A stretch of DNA of 64,000 nucleotides from Lamprobacter modestohalophilus. Its GTDB lineage: Bacteria; Pseudomonadota; Gammaproteobacteria; Chromatiales; Chromatiaceae. The translations under genes and the position numbers were made by a program. How positions within the stretch are numbered: position 1 is the first letter of the stretch; the number at the start of each line of letters is the position of its first letter. This document shows, one piece after another, positions 34,139 through 43,377 of the stretch. The notes beneath the pieces were generated by a model that saw nothing but the letters and a program-made list of their open reading frames with translations, did no database searches and was not told the origin of the DNA. The stretch lies in assembly GCF_016583905.1 (NCBI RefSeq), contig NZ_NRRY01000003.1, positions 298,936 through 362,935 of the forward strand. The letters are read 5' to 3'.

Positions 34139-36301
34139 ATGGACGCGAGCACGCTAGCGGTTGCGCGCGCTGCCTCGAAGCCAAGAGGCCATGTCCCTTG
34201 GTGGCGTCCCGCGATGAGCCTGAGTGTTGCGCTCTTGATCGCGCTGGTCGCCTTTGGCGCTAGCGCCAAGACCCAAGAGGTCGGCCTCGCCGAGCTGTTC
34301 CCGGATGAGCGCCAAGCCCGCACCATGGTTGTCATCAACAAGGTACTGGAGCGGTTCCACTATCGTGACTTCCAGCTCAGCGACGCCTTTGCTGCTGATG
34401 TCATCGACAACTACTTCACCGATCTCGACCCTGGGCGGCTGTTCTTTCTGGAGCGCGACGTGGAGCGCTTTGGTCGTACCGCGGGTCGCCTCGATGACGA
34501 CCTCGCCAAGGGCAAGATCGACACGGCATTCGACATCTTTCGCGTCTACCGCATGCGGGTCGACTCGCGCATCGACTATGCGCTCGGGTTGCTGCAACAG
34601 CCGTTCGATTTCACCCGTAAGGAAAGCTATCTGTTCAAGCGTGATGAGGCGGAATGGGCCACAAGCGAGGCTGAGCTGAACGAGATCTGGCGCAAGCGGG
34701 TGAAGAACGACTACCTGCTACTGAAGCTGGCCGAGAAGACGGACGACGAGATCCGTGAGCAGCTCCGCGAGCGCTACACCGGCATCACCCGGCGTATCCA
34801 TCAGTTCACGCCGGATGATGTCTATCAGGCCTTCGTCAACGCCTACACGCGCACGCTCGAGCCGCACACCAGCTACATGTCGCCGAGCACCTCGGAGAAC
34901 TTCGACATCAGCATGCGCCTCTCACTCGAAGGCATCGGCGCCGTGCTGCGGGCCGACAACGAGTACACCGTGATCCAGCGGACGATTCCGGGCGGCCCGG
35001 CACGCCAATCTGGCCAAGTCCAGACCGGAGATCGGATCATCGGCGTTGGCCAGGGGCTCGATGGCGAGATGGTCGACGTGGTGGGCTGGCGGCTCCAGGA
35101 TGTCGTGGACAAGATCCGCGGCCCTAAAGGCTCGGTCGTTCGGCTGCAGACGCTGCCTAAGTCAGAGGCCTCCGGCGGCCGCATGCGTGAAGTCTCGCTG
35201 GTGCGTAATGAGATCAAGCTCGAAGATCAGGCCGCGCAATATTTCGTCATCGATGAGCTGGGCAATGCGCCCTCGTTGCGCGTTGGCGTCATCGAGGTGC
35301 CGGCCTTCTATCGCGACTTTCGAGCCGAGTCGGCGGGACAGCGGGATTTCCGCAGCACGACCCGCGACGTTCGCGCACTGATCAAGGATTTGAAGGCAGA
35401 TGGCGTCAATGGACTGATCATCGACCTGCGCGGCAACGGCGGTGGCTCGCTGACGGAAGCCTTGGAGCTGACCGGTCTGTTCATCGAGGAAGGGCCTGTG
35501 GTGCAGGTGAAGGACTCGTTCGGCAAGGTCGAAGTCGAGGTTGATCCTGACCCAGCGATCGTCTACACCGGCCCACTCGCGGTGCTGGTCGATCGCAACA
35601 GTGCCTCGGCTTCTGAGATCTTCGCTGGGGCCATTCAAGACTATGGTCGAGGCATCATCATTGGAGAGCCGACCTTCGGCAAGGGTACAGTGCAAACCCT
35701 GATCGATCTTGATCGCTATGTGCCTGGTGATGATACCCAGCTTGGCCGTTTACGCCTGACGATGGCCGAGTTCTATCGCATTAGCGGGGGTAGCACACAG
35801 CTCAAAGGCGTTGAGCCCGACATCCGCTTCGAGCTTGGCCTGCAGGGCGTCGATCATGGCGAGCGCTCACTCGACAACGCACTACCCTGGGGGCAGATTC
35901 GGCCGGCGCGGTTCGAAGCTAAGACCGTGTTCGACCTCGACACCCTGAAACAGCGTTCGGCGCAGCGCATCATCAAAGACGATGGCTTCGGAATGCTGTT
36001 TGATCAGGCGCGCATCTTGAGTGAGATCGAGGCCCAGGATGAGGTCTCATTGAGTGCGAGCGAGCGGCGCGCCGAGTCCGATCGGCGTGATCAGGTTTTG
36101 AAGGAAAAGAAGGCCGGTTTCCTTCGCGCGCGTGGCATCGAGCCGGTTGACGAAGACGCCGATGAAGTGGATGAGGAAGCGCTCGAGAAGCAGCAAGAGG
36201 TGATCGATCGTATCCTGACCCAGGAGGCGGCGCGCATCTTGGCCGATATGATCGTTCTGCGAGGCGCTGATGAGCGGCCGCGTGCGGCGATGCGAGACTG
36301 A
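34139..36301 (+). CDS. prc: Tail-specific carboxy-terminal processing protease
   Basis: Periplasmic Ser-Lys protease that trims penicillin-binding protein 3 and degrades periplasmic proteins in a complex with NlpI in E. coli. The ATG at 34139 gives a signal peptide with a basic n-region and core MSLSVALLIALVAFGASA. 34214 is an alternative start, and neither has a good ribosome site. A PDZ domain lies around IGAVLRADNEYTVIQRTIPGG. The catalytic Ser is in DRNSASASEIFAGA and the Lys in PTFGKGTVQTL. Length is about 720 versus 682 residues in E. coli. An acidic stretch DEDADEVDEEALEK precedes the C-terminal helices. gshA follows after eight bases. Confidence 0.92.
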   Translation: MDASTLAVARAASKPRGHVPWWRPAMSLSVALLIALVAFGASAKTQEVGLAELFPDERQARTMVVINKVLERFHYRDFQLSDAFAADVIDNYFTDLDPGRLFFLERDVERFGRTAGRLDDDLAKGKIDTAFDIFRVYRMRVDSRIDYALGLLQQPFDFTRKESYLFKRDEAEWATSEAELNEIWRKRVKNDYLLLKLAEKTDDEIREQLRERYTGITRRIHQFTPDDVYQAFVNAYTRTLEPHTSYMSPSTSENFDISMRLSLEGIGAVLRADNEYTVIQRTIPGGPARQSGQVQTGDRIIGVGQGLDGEMVDVVGWRLQDVVDKIRGPKGSVVRLQTLPKSEASGGRMREVSLVRNEIKLEDQAAQYFVIDELGNAPSLRVGVIEVPAFYRDFRAESAGQRDFRSTTRDVRALIKDLKADGVNGLIIDLRGNGGGSLTEALELTGLFIEEGPVVQVKDSFGKVEVEVDPDPAIVYTGPLAVLVDRNSASASEIFAGAIQDYGRGIIIGEPTFGKGTVQTLIDLDRYVPGDDTQLGRLRLTMAEFYRISGGSTQLKGVEPDIRFELGLQGVDHGERSLDNALPWGQIRPARFEAKTVFDLDTLKQRSAQRIIKDDGFGMLFDQARILSEIEAQDEVSLSASERRAESDRRDQVLKEKKAGFLRARGIEPVDEDADEVDEEALEKQQEVIDRILTQEAARILADMIVLRGADERPRAAMRD

Positions 36302-36309
36302 ACGCCTTG

Positions 36310-38019
36310 ATGTCAAAACAACGTTTGACTGCCGAGCTGCCGGCTCGGCGGCTAAAGATGGTGTCCGATCCTGCGATCCGTCCGCTGATCACTCAGGGGC
36401 TGGTCGGATTGGAGAAAGAGACCCTGCGCGTCACCCCCGACGGGCGTGTGTCGCTATCGCCGCATCCGCCAGCGTTGGGCTCGGCCTTGACCCATCCGCA
36501 TATCACCACCGACTTTTCCGAGGCCCTGCTCGAACTGGTGACCCCGGCGTTGTCCGATCCGCGGGCCGTGCTCGACTTCCTGCGCGATCTGCATCTCTTC
36601 GTCTACCAGCATATCGGCGATGAGCGGCTGTGGGCTGGGAGCATGCCTTGCGTGATCGGCGGCGGCACGGATATCCCGCTCGCCGAATACGGCACCTCCA
36701 ATGCTGCGCAGATGAAGACCGCCTATCGGCGAGGTCTGGGCAACCGCTATGGCCGGGTGATGCAGATCATCGCCGGAGTGCACTTCAACTTTTCGCTGCC
36801 CGAGGCCTTCTGGGACTGCGTCCATTCGGAATTTGCGGCTGACCGAAGCGCTGATCAAACCACGGTGCTCGGCACCCGCGACACGGCCTACATGGGCATG
36901 GTGCGCAACCTACAGCGCTTAGGCTGGGTGGTGCCTTATCTGTTCGGCGCTTCGCCTGCGGTCTGCAAGAGCTTTGTCCAGGATGCGAATGCCGATCTCG
37001 ATGCGTTCGACGACAAGACCCTCTTCTACCCCTTCGCAACCTCGTTGCGCATGGGCGATATTGGTTACCAAAACCGGCAGGAGGAAGGCACCGGGCTCAA
37101 AGCCAACTACGACAGCCTCGATGCCTATACGCGCAGCCTCACCTGGGCGATCCGAACCCCTTGTCCGCACTACGAGCCGCTCGGGGTCAAGGTCAACGGG
37201 CGTTGGGAGCAGCTGAACGATCATGTGCTGCAGATCGAGAATGAGTACTACAGTACTGTCCGTCCGAAGCAGCTGACCGACTGGATGGAGTTTCCGACTC
37301 TGGCGCTGCGGCGGCGGGGCATTCGGTATGTCGAGCTGCGCTCAGTCGACGTTAACCTATTCGAGCCACTCGGTATCGAGCTTGAGCAGATGCGGTTCCT
37401 GTCATTGTTTATGCTCTACTGCCTGTTGATGCCGAGCCCAACGATCTCGCCGCGTGAGCGGCGTTGGATCGACGCCAACGAGGTGCTGGCAGCGCACCGC
37501 GGACGCGAGCCGGGCCTGATGCTGCAGCGTGCGGACGGCCAGATCGCGCTGCGTGATTGGGGCCAGCAGGTGCTGAGCGCGATGGAGCCCTTGGCGGCGC
37601 TGATGGATGGCCAGGCTGGGGATCAGGATGGGAACCAGGTTGGGGGCGAGGTGAGTGCCGCGCTCAAGGCGCAACAGTTCAAGATGGCCGAGCCGGAGGC
37701 GACGCCATCGGCGCGTGTGCTCGCTGAGATGCGGGCCAGCGGCGAGGGTTTTGCTGAGTTTGCGCGCCGCTTGACCGAGCGTCATCGCGACGACTTCCGG
37801 CGACTCGAGCTGGACCCGGCTCGGGCGGCACTGTTTCAGAGGATGGCGGTCGAATCACTTGATCGGCAGGCGCAGATCGAGGCCGGTGACGATTGCGATT
37901 TCGATACCTTCCTGGCGCGCTATTTCGCCCAGACTGAGTCCCAGCCGGTGGCGCTGCGCTCGCCGCTGGCGGAAGCGCCCGCCGTCCAAACCGCGGCAAC
38001 GAACAAGGAACCGGTCTAG
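36310..38019 (+). CDS. gshA: Glutamate-cysteine ligase (gammaproteobacterial type 1)
   Basis: ATP-dependent first step of glutathione synthesis. The ATG at 36310 gives MSKQRL. Typical stretches are GLVGLEKETLRV, THPHITTDFSEALLELVTP, IAGVHFNFSLPE, LRMGDIGYQN, and RYVELRSVDVNLFEPLGI with active-site residues. It has 569 residues versus 518 in E. coli, the surplus being inserts such as GQAGDQDGNQVGGE near residue 440 and a C-terminal tail. The last four bases overlap the 3' end of the convergent SDR gene. Confidence 0.93.
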   Translation: MSKQRLTAELPARRLKMVSDPAIRPLITQGLVGLEKETLRVTPDGRVSLSPHPPALGSALTHPHITTDFSEALLELVTPALSDPRAVLDFLRDLHLFVYQHIGDERLWAGSMPCVIGGGTDIPLAEYGTSNAAQMKTAYRRGLGNRYGRVMQIIAGVHFNFSLPEAFWDCVHSEFAADRSADQTTVLGTRDTAYMGMVRNLQRLGWVVPYLFGASPAVCKSFVQDANADLDAFDDKTLFYPFATSLRMGDIGYQNRQEEGTGLKANYDSLDAYTRSLTWAIRTPCPHYEPLGVKVNGRWEQLNDHVLQIENEYYSTVRPKQLTDWMEFPTLALRRRGIRYVELRSVDVNLFEPLGIELEQMRFLSLFMLYCLLMPSPTISPRERRWIDANEVLAAHRGREPGLMLQRADGQIALRDWGQQVLSAMEPLAALMDGQAGDQDGNQVGGEVSAALKAQQFKMAEPEATPSARVLAEMRASGEGFAEFARRLTERHRDDFRRLELDPARAALFQRMAVESLDRQAQIEAGDDCDFDTFLARYFAQTESQPVALRSPLAEAPAVQTAATNKEPV

Positions 38020-38867
38020 CCGCGGCCGCCGCGTGAGGCCTGCCGCAGGACCCAGTCCATCGCGCGGCTTGGCAGCAAGCGGCGCAGCGTGCCCAGCAGA
38101 TGGGTGGGAAAGGTCACGTAATAGCGCGGTTTCGGGCGCGGGCTCTCGAGGGCATGCAACACCTTGCGCAGCACCGCCTCGGGCGGCAGGGTGAAAGGCT
38201 GCGCAGCGCCCTCCTTGCGCAACCGCTCTTCCATCAGCCGATAGGTCTCCCGGTGTGGGCTGTTGCTTGCATCGATATGGCGCTGGTAGGCACTAAAGGC
38301 GTTATCGCGAAAGCGGCTCAAGATCGGGCCTGGCTCAATCAGTACCACCTCGATGCCACTGCCGCGCAGTTCCAAGCGCAAGGTGTCGGTGAGCCCCTCG
38401 AGCGCAAACTTACTGGCGACATAGGCGCCGCGAAACGGCAGCGCCGCAAAGCCAAGCACCGAGCTGTTCTGCACGATGCGCCCCTGGCCTTGGGCCCGCA
38501 TCAACGGGATCACGCGCCGGGTCAGGTCGTGCCAACCGAACAGATTGGTCTCGAACTGCGCCCGCAGTGCCTCGGGAGTCAGATCCTCGACCGCGCCGGG
38601 CTGACCATAGGCGCCGTTGTTGAACAGCGCATCAAGACGCTGATCGGTCAGTGCCAATGCCTCTTGCAGCCCGGTAGCGATGCTGTCGGGGTTGCTCAGG
38701 TCGAGCCGGACGGCGGTCAATCCCTCCTCGGTCCGCAGTCGTTCGACATCGGCCGGTTGACGGGCGGACGCGATCACCCGCCAGCCACGCCTCATCAGCC
38801 CCTTTGCACAGGAGAGGCCGATGCCACTCGAGCAGCCTGTGATGAGGATGCTGCGTTGATGATCCAT
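38016..38867 (-). CDS. Short-chain dehydrogenase/reductase
   Basis: Classical NAD(P)-dependent SDR of about 283 residues. The cofactor motif TGCSSGIG lies in SILITGCSSGIGLSCAKGL, with NNGAYG and the catalytic Ser and YVASKFALEG (Tyr-x3-Lys). I start at ATG 38867, preceded by GGAG; the frame also extends to 38885. The substrate is unknown. The Rossmann loop residue after strand 2 (SARQPADVERL) favours NADP. It is tail-to-tail with gshA. Confidence 0.88.
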   Translation of the reverse strand: MDHQRSILITGCSSGIGLSCAKGLMRRGWRVIASARQPADVERLRTEEGLTAVRLDLSNPDSIATGLQEALALTDQRLDALFNNGAYGQPGAVEDLTPEALRAQFETNLFGWHDLTRRVIPLMRAQGQGRIVQNSSVLGFAALPFRGAYVASKFALEGLTDTLRLELRGSGIEVVLIEPGPILSRFRDNAFSAYQRHIDASNSPHRETYRLMEERLRKEGAAQPFTLPPEAVLRKVLHALESPRPKPRYYVTFPTHLLGTLRRLLPSRAMDWVLRQASRGGRG

Positions 38868-38901
38868 GATTGCAGGCTCCGTCATGTTCGGAAAAGGGCG
38901 G

Positions 38902-39189
38902 CTACTGGTCTTTGCCGCTATGGCCCCAATGGCAGGCCGTATGCTGTGTCTGATAGCGCTGCTGATGGCGTACGATATCGCGTGCGATATCGCGTGTCAT
39001 ATCGCGTGCTACATGGTATGCCAGATTGTCGGGTAAGGTCTGCTTGGCGTTCCCGCTGCCATTGTCCGCCGGTGCGGTTGCGGTGCCGCAGCCCCCGGCC
39101 TCGCAACCCGGCTCGCGACCGGTGGGACCAATGGGCTGGCGGCTGTGCTGGCCGCCAAGCCGTAGACTGTTCTTGCGAGCGCTGGTCAT
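38902..39189 (-). CDS. Possible small Cys/His-containing protein of unknown function
   Basis: A 95-residue frame starting MTSARKNSLRLGG, with GCEAGGCG near the middle and a C-terminal CHWGHSGKDQ tail. A repeated ARDMTRDIARDIVR stretch is encoded by three ATATCGCGTG direct repeats. No ribosome site is visible and no family is recognised. It may be non-coding. It lies between the SDR gene and the CobT-like gene. Confidence 0.25.
   Translation of the reverse strand: MTSARKNSLRLGGQHSRQPIGPTGREPGCEAGGCGTATAPADNGSGNAKQTLPDNLAYHVARDMTRDIARDIVRHQQRYQTQHTACHWGHSGKDQ
38975..39009. repeat. Three direct copies of ATATCGCGTG
   Basis: Copies at 38975-38984, 38988-38997 and 39000-39009 are spaced 13 and 12 bases apart. 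This could be a binding-site array or a slippage product. Confidence 0.75.
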
Positions 39190-39246
39190 TAGGATCGCTT
39201 GTGTCTCATTGGGGGAGCCTTGGCGGCGATCAATGGCTGACCAACC

Positions 39247-40254
39247 ATGGTGGCTGACGCCGGTCGGCCGCAATGGCTCTCGGTGCCTGCAGCACCTGAT
39301 CCGGCGCTTGTAGTGCTGGCGCGAGCGGGGCGCGGCCAGCTGCTCACGATCACTGCCGATCATGGTGTCGCGCGGTTGCCGCCTCGCGTCGGATCTGGCG
39401 GCTCAGCCAGACCGGTTGGCGCTGGCGCAGCGATTCGGCTCGGCCTGGCTCAGCAAAAAGAGCGCGTTGCTCGCGCTGATCGCCGAACGACAGCAGCCGA
39501 GCAATGGCCATGGGCCGGCAACTCGTCATCTCCCGGATTCAGCGCGAATGACGATCTTGAGAGGACTGCCGGACGCGAGCCGCGAGCCGGGGGTCGAGAT
39601 GATTGGGTGAGCGAGGTGATGATCGATCTCGGGCGCCACGATCCCGCTGCGGCTGATCCTTCGATTCAGCGTTTCGATCTCGGGCCTGGTACGGCCGATG
39701 GTCGCCTCGATGCGGCGATGGATGGCCATCAGTTGGACTTGGCGCTGAGTGCTGGGCGCCATGCCGTTGAGCGCGCCAAGCTCGATGGCTTGGCTTTGAT
39801 CTGGGCTCAGGGGCAGGGGATCGGTGCGGCAACGACCAACCAGGCTTGGCGGCAACTCCTGATGCCTGCTACCACGGCCTGTGCTTGCGATAGCCAGCAG
39901 TGCCGTGGAGATGCGTTCTTCATGCCGGATGCACTTGAGCTGGCGCCGTTAGCGCAGCCTGAGGTAGCCCAGACGCAGTGCCGTTGGTGCGAAGATGCGG
40001 ACGAGGATGCCTGTCGTCTTATCAGACGTCATGCCCGCACGCTGGCTGATCCCTACGCAGCACTGCGCTGCCTAGGCGGTTTTGAGCATGCAGCGCTGGT
40101 TGGATCGGCGCTCGCGGCGGCTCAGCTCGGGCTGGCATGGCGGGCGTTGGGCGCGAGCGCCTGTATCGCGCTGCTGCTGGCGCTGCGACTGAATCCGTCG
40201 GTACGGCCTTGGCTGCATCCTGCCTCCGCAGTGGCTGCCAGTGGCTGGACGTGA
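39247..40254 (+). CDS. Degenerate CobT-like (nicotinate mononucleotide:DMB phosphoribosyltransferase fold) protein
   Basis: The C-terminal two thirds follow CobT: ALSAGRHAVERAKLDG, then WAQGQGIGAATTN where CobT has GEMGIGNTT, and LADPYAALRCLGGFEHAALVGSALAAAQLGL followed by ALRLNPSVRPWL. CobT makes alpha-ribazole phosphate for the cobalamin lower ligand. Here the GEMG acid motif and the DGFI motif are lost, and a Cys-rich insert (CACDSQQC...CRWCEDADEDAC) sits between them. An ADHGVA piece occurs near the N-terminus, but the first 130 residues align poorly. A WWLTP start typical of CobT is in another frame at 39233. It is therefore either a pseudogene with an N-terminal frameshift or a repurposed paralogue. 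Confidence 0.55.
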   Translation: MVADAGRPQWLSVPAAPDPALVVLARAGRGQLLTITADHGVARLPPRVGSGGSARPVGAGAAIRLGLAQQKERVARADRRTTAAEQWPWAGNSSSPGFSANDDLERTAGREPRAGGRDDWVSEVMIDLGRHDPAAADPSIQRFDLGPGTADGRLDAAMDGHQLDLALSAGRHAVERAKLDGLALIWAQGQGIGAATTNQAWRQLLMPATTACACDSQQCRGDAFFMPDALELAPLAQPEVAQTQCRWCEDADEDACRLIRRHARTLADPYAALRCLGGFEHAALVGSALAAAQLGLAWRALGASACIALLLALRLNPSVRPWLHPASAVAASGWT

Positions 40255-40274
40255 CCATCGCAGTTGTGCGCCTT

Positions 40275-40323
40275 GACGTCCGGATCTGCCCCGACGTCTG
40301 GATCTGCGGCTTTTGTCTACAAT
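40275..40323 (+). promoter_or_regulatory. Tandem repeat and possible promoter upstream of tex
   Basis: GACGTCCGGATCTGC (40275-40289) and GACGTCTGGATCTGC (40293-40307) are near-identical direct repeats. They are followed by TACAAT at 40318-40323, a good -10 element without a clear -35. The repeats may replace it as activator sites. Confidence 0.3.
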
Positions 40324-40364
40324 ACCCAGCCTAGTTGGTATCAATGGAGACCTGACACAGATTC

Positions 40365-42776
40365 ATGGGCGCGATTATTCCCGTTATCTCGCAAGAGCTC
40401 GGCTGCCATCCACGGCAGGTCCAGGCGGCTGTCGATCTGCTCGATGATGGCGCCACGGTGCCTTTCATCGCGCGTTATCGGAAGGAGGCCACTGGCGGAC
40501 TCGACGATATTCAGTTGCGCCACTTGGCGCAGCGTTTGGTCTATCTGCGCGAACTCGAGGAACGCCGCGCGGCTGTGCTCGCCAGCATCGACGAGCAGGG
40601 CAAGCTGAGCGATGAACTGCGCGCTGATCTCGAGGCCGCTGAGACCAAGCAGCGACTCGAGGATCTGTATCTGCCGTTCAAGCCGAAGCGCCGGACCAAG
40701 GCGCAGATCGCGCGCGAGGCTGGCCTGGAGCCGCTGGCGGATGCGCTGCTCGCGGACCGGACGCAAGTCCCAGAACAGCAGGCTGCCGCCTATGTCGATG
40801 TTGGCAAGGGGGTTGCTGATGTCAGCGCAGCGCTTGAAGGTGCGCGCCAGATCCTGATGGAGCGCTTTGCTGAGGATGCTGAGCTGGCTGGTCAGTTGCG
40901 CGAGCGGCTGTGGGAGGTTGGCATCCTGGTGTCACGGGTGATTGCGGGCAAGGAGGCGGAGGGTGCTAAGTTCTCCGATTACTTCGACTACGCCGAGCCG
41001 ATCGCCAAGGTGCCGTCGCATCGCGCGCTTGCGCTGTTTCGCGGCCGTAACCAAGGCATCTTGGCGCTGGAGCTGCTGGCCGGTGAGGGCGAGGACCCGG
41101 ATGCGGCTTTCCGTGGTCGCATCGCTCAGTGCTTCGGTATTCGCGAGCAGGGTCTAGCAGGGGATACCTGGCTGATCGAGACGGTCCGCAAGACCTGGCG
41201 GATCAAGCTTATGACGCGTTTGGATCTGGACCTCAAGCATCGTCTGCTGGAGGCCGCCGAGACCGAGGCGATCCGCGTCTTCGCCAAGAATTTGAAGGCG
41301 TTGCTGCTGGCTGCACCCGCTGGCCGCTTACCGACCATCGGGCTCGATCCGGGGTTACGCACCGGCGTGAAGGTGGCGGTGGTGGATGCGACCGGACGCG
41401 TGGTCGATACCGCGACCCTGTATCCGCATGTGCCTAAGAATCAATGGGATGCATCGATTGCTGCGCTGGCGAAGCTAGCGGCTGCTCACGGTGTCAAGCT
41501 AATCAGTATCGGCAACGGCACCGCCTCGCGTGAGACCGATAAGCTGGCGCGGGAGCTGATCCGCCGCCATCCCGAGTTGGGTCTACAGTCGCTGGTGGTG
41601 AGCGAGGCGGGCGCCTCGGTCTATTCGGCGTCTGAGTATGCGTCGCGCGAGCTGCCGGAGCTGGATGTGTCGCTGCGCGGGGCGGTGTCGATTGCGCGCC
41701 GGCTGCAAGATCCGCTCGCCGAGCTGGTGAAGATCGAGCCGAAGGCGATCGGTGTCGGCCAGTATCAACACGATGTGAATCAGTCCGGGCTGGCACGTAC
41801 CCTCGATGCTGTGGTTGAGGACTGCGTGAACGCGGTCGGAGTGGACCTGAACACGGCCTCGGCGCCCTTGTTGACGCAGGTCTCGGGTCTGACGCAAACG
41901 CTGGCCGAGAACGTCGTGCGCTTCCGCGAGGATCAGGGGGCCTTTCGCAGTCGTGCGCAGTTGAAGAAGGTACCGCGCCTGGGTGAGAAGACCTTCCAGC
42001 AATGCGCGGGCTTCTTGCGCATCAACGATGGCGATGAGCCGCTGGATGGTTCGGCGGTGCATCCGGAGGCCTATCCGGTGGTGCGGCGGATTCTCAAGGA
42101 GGTTGGGCGGGATATTCGGGCCTTGATCGGTGATCGCGCGACCTTGAGCGGGCTGCAGCCGGCGCGGTTTGCCGATGAGCGTTTTGGCGAGCCGACGGTG
42201 CGCGACATCATCGCCGAATTGGAGAAGCCGGGGCGTGATCCGCGGCCGGAGTTCAAGGCGGCGAGCTTCATGGAGGGGGTTGAGACGCTGTCTGATCTGC
42301 GGCCGGGGATGGTGCTGGAGGGCGCGGTGACCAATGTGACCAACTTCGGCGCCTTCGTCGATATTGGTGTGCATCAGGATGGGCTGGTGCATATCTCGCG
42401 CTTGGCGGATCGGTTTGTGAAGGACCCTTATGAGGTGGTGAGCACCGGGCAGTTGGTGAAGGTGAAGGTGCTGGATGTTGATCTGCCGCGCAAGCGGGTG
42501 TCGCTGAGTATGCGGTTGGATGATGTGCCTGAGGGTGAAGGCCAGGGCGGTGCTGGACGTGCTGGTGCCAGTTCTGGAGTCGGTGCTGGGCGTTCGGGCG
42601 GTGGTCAGCGGGGTGCGGTCGAGGCTGGTCGACGCGGTGGTGGGGGTTCTGGCGCTGGTCCTGTTGGTGCTGGCGGTTCGGGGCGGTCTGGCTCAAAGTC
42701 GAAGTCTGGCAGCGAGGAGTCGGCGTTGGCTGATGGTGCGATGGCGGAGGCCTTTGCTAAGGCTCGACGGAGGTGA
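40365..42776 (+). CDS. tex: Tex-family RNA-binding transcription accessory protein
   Basis: The 803-residue cytoplasmic protein has the full Tex architecture. An N-terminal helical region contains [18 protein letters not shown] YqgF/RNase H-like domain reads [20 protein letters not shown], and an HhH domain contains [19 protein letters not shown]. The C-terminal S1 domain contains [31 protein letters not shown]. Tex binds nucleic acids and modulates gene expression; its exact role is unsettled. After the S1 domain comes a Gly/Ser/Arg-rich low-complexity tail of about 80 residues, longer than in most relatives. Confidence 0.95.
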   Translation: MGAIIPVISQELGCHPRQVQAAVDLLDDGATVPFIARYRKEATGGLDDIQLRHLAQRLVYLRELEERRAAVLASIDEQGKLSDELRADLEAAETKQRLEDLYLPFKPKRRTKAQIAREAGLEPLADALLADRTQVPEQQAAAYVDVGKGVADVSAALEGARQILMERFAEDAELAGQLRERLWEVGILVSRVIAGKEAEGAKFSDYFDYAEPIAKVPSHRALALFRGRNQGILALELLAGEGEDPDAAFRGRIAQCFGIREQGLAGDTWLIETVRKTWRIKLMTRLDLDLKHRLLEAAETEAIRVFAKNLKALLLAAPAGRLPTIGLDPGLRTGVKVAVVDATGRVVDTATLYPHVPKNQWDASIAALAKLAAAHGVKLISIGNGTASRETDKLARELIRRHPELGLQSLVVSEAGASVYSASEYASRELPELDVSLRGAVSIARRLQDPLAELVKIEPKAIGVGQYQHDVNQSGLARTLDAVVEDCVNAVGVDLNTASAPLLTQVSGLTQTLAENVVRFREDQGAFRSRAQLKKVPRLGEKTFQQCAGFLRINDGDEPLDGSAVHPEAYPVVRRILKEVGRDIRALIGDRATLSGLQPARFADERFGEPTVRDIIAELEKPGRDPRPEFKAASFMEGVETLSDLRPGMVLEGAVTNVTNFGAFVDIGVHQDGLVHISRLADRFVKDPYEVVSTGQLVKVKVLDVDLPRKRVSLSMRLDDVPEGEGQGGAGRAGASSGVGAGRSGGGQRGAVEAGRRGGGGSGAGPVGAGGSGRSGSKSKSGSEESALADGAMAEAFAKARRR

Positions 42777-42849
42777 CTAGCGGCTGGTGACTGGTGACAG
42801 AGTGCTGGGGTGCAGCAGTGCCTGGTTTTGGCTCGTCGCTCGTGCCGGC

Positions 42850-42946
42850 ATCGGGTAGCGCCCGTCGGGGGACGCCGTGAATCCGTCCTTGGAGGCTCGA
42901 CGATCGCCGTCCGGGCGATCGACGCCCCCGCCGGTCGCCACCCGAT
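42850..42946. repeat. Extended palindromic intergenic element downstream of tex
   Basis: Inner arms CGATCGCC (42901-42908) and GGCGATCG (42914-42921) enclose GTCCG. Outer arms ATCGGGT (42850-42856) and ACCCGAT (42940-42946) enclose the whole unit. The left half contains GACGCCGTGAATCCGTCC, which I recall from a dispersed element in halophilic and sulfur-oxidising gammaproteobacteria. This is the only copy in the window. Confidence 0.55.
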
Positions 42947-43037
42947 ACCGACACCTCTGGCCTTGTCGTTGTCGGTTTTGTCCATGAACCTGTGTTTGGC
43001 TTTGCAGTTTTAATGCGGGCGTTACCGCTGCCGGGCT

Positions 43038-43223
43038 TCAGCGCACGAGCATGATCAGCACGATGACGAGGCCGACCACGGCGGCGAGCGGTAGGATGGC
43101 GGCTTGCCAGTCGCCCTTCTCGGCCTTGGGTCCGTTCTCTTGCCAGGCCTTGTAGGCCGGCCAGAGGAAGAACAGCATCATGATCATGACGCCGGCGGCA
43201 GCGATCTTGAGGAAGAGTTCCAT
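43038..43223 (-). CDS. Small two-helix membrane protein
   Basis: A 61-residue protein starting MELFLKIAAAGVMIMMLFFLWPAYKAW, with GGAGG five bases before the ATG at 43223. Two membrane helices (about residues 4-21 and 40-60) flank a polar loop ENGPKAEKGDWQ. No family is recognised. The strong ribosome site and helix-loop-helix pattern support coding. It is probably separate from the upstream YccA gene, as a terminator lies between. Confidence 0.7.
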   Translation of the reverse strand: MELFLKIAAAGVMIMMLFFLWPAYKAWQENGPKAEKGDWQAAILPLAAVVGLVIVLIMLVR

Positions 43224-43304
43224 GGGGGCCTCCGTTACCTTGGAGCGAGCGTTTCGTCGTTCGGGTGTGGCGACGCGCGCTCGTGTTTGTGAGCGCCTTG
43301 CCAA

Positions 43305-43329
43305 CAAAAACCCCGGCCGGAGCCGGGGT
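43305..43329 (-). terminator. Rho-independent terminator of the YccA/BI-1 gene
   Basis: On the minus strand ACCCCGGC and GCCGGGGT pair around TCCG and are followed by a T run. It is about 50 bases beyond the stop codon at 43378. Confidence 0.88.
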
Positions 43330-43377
43330 CGTGTTAGCCAGACTGGCTACCAGTGATCAGATTGACGCCATCGTGAT

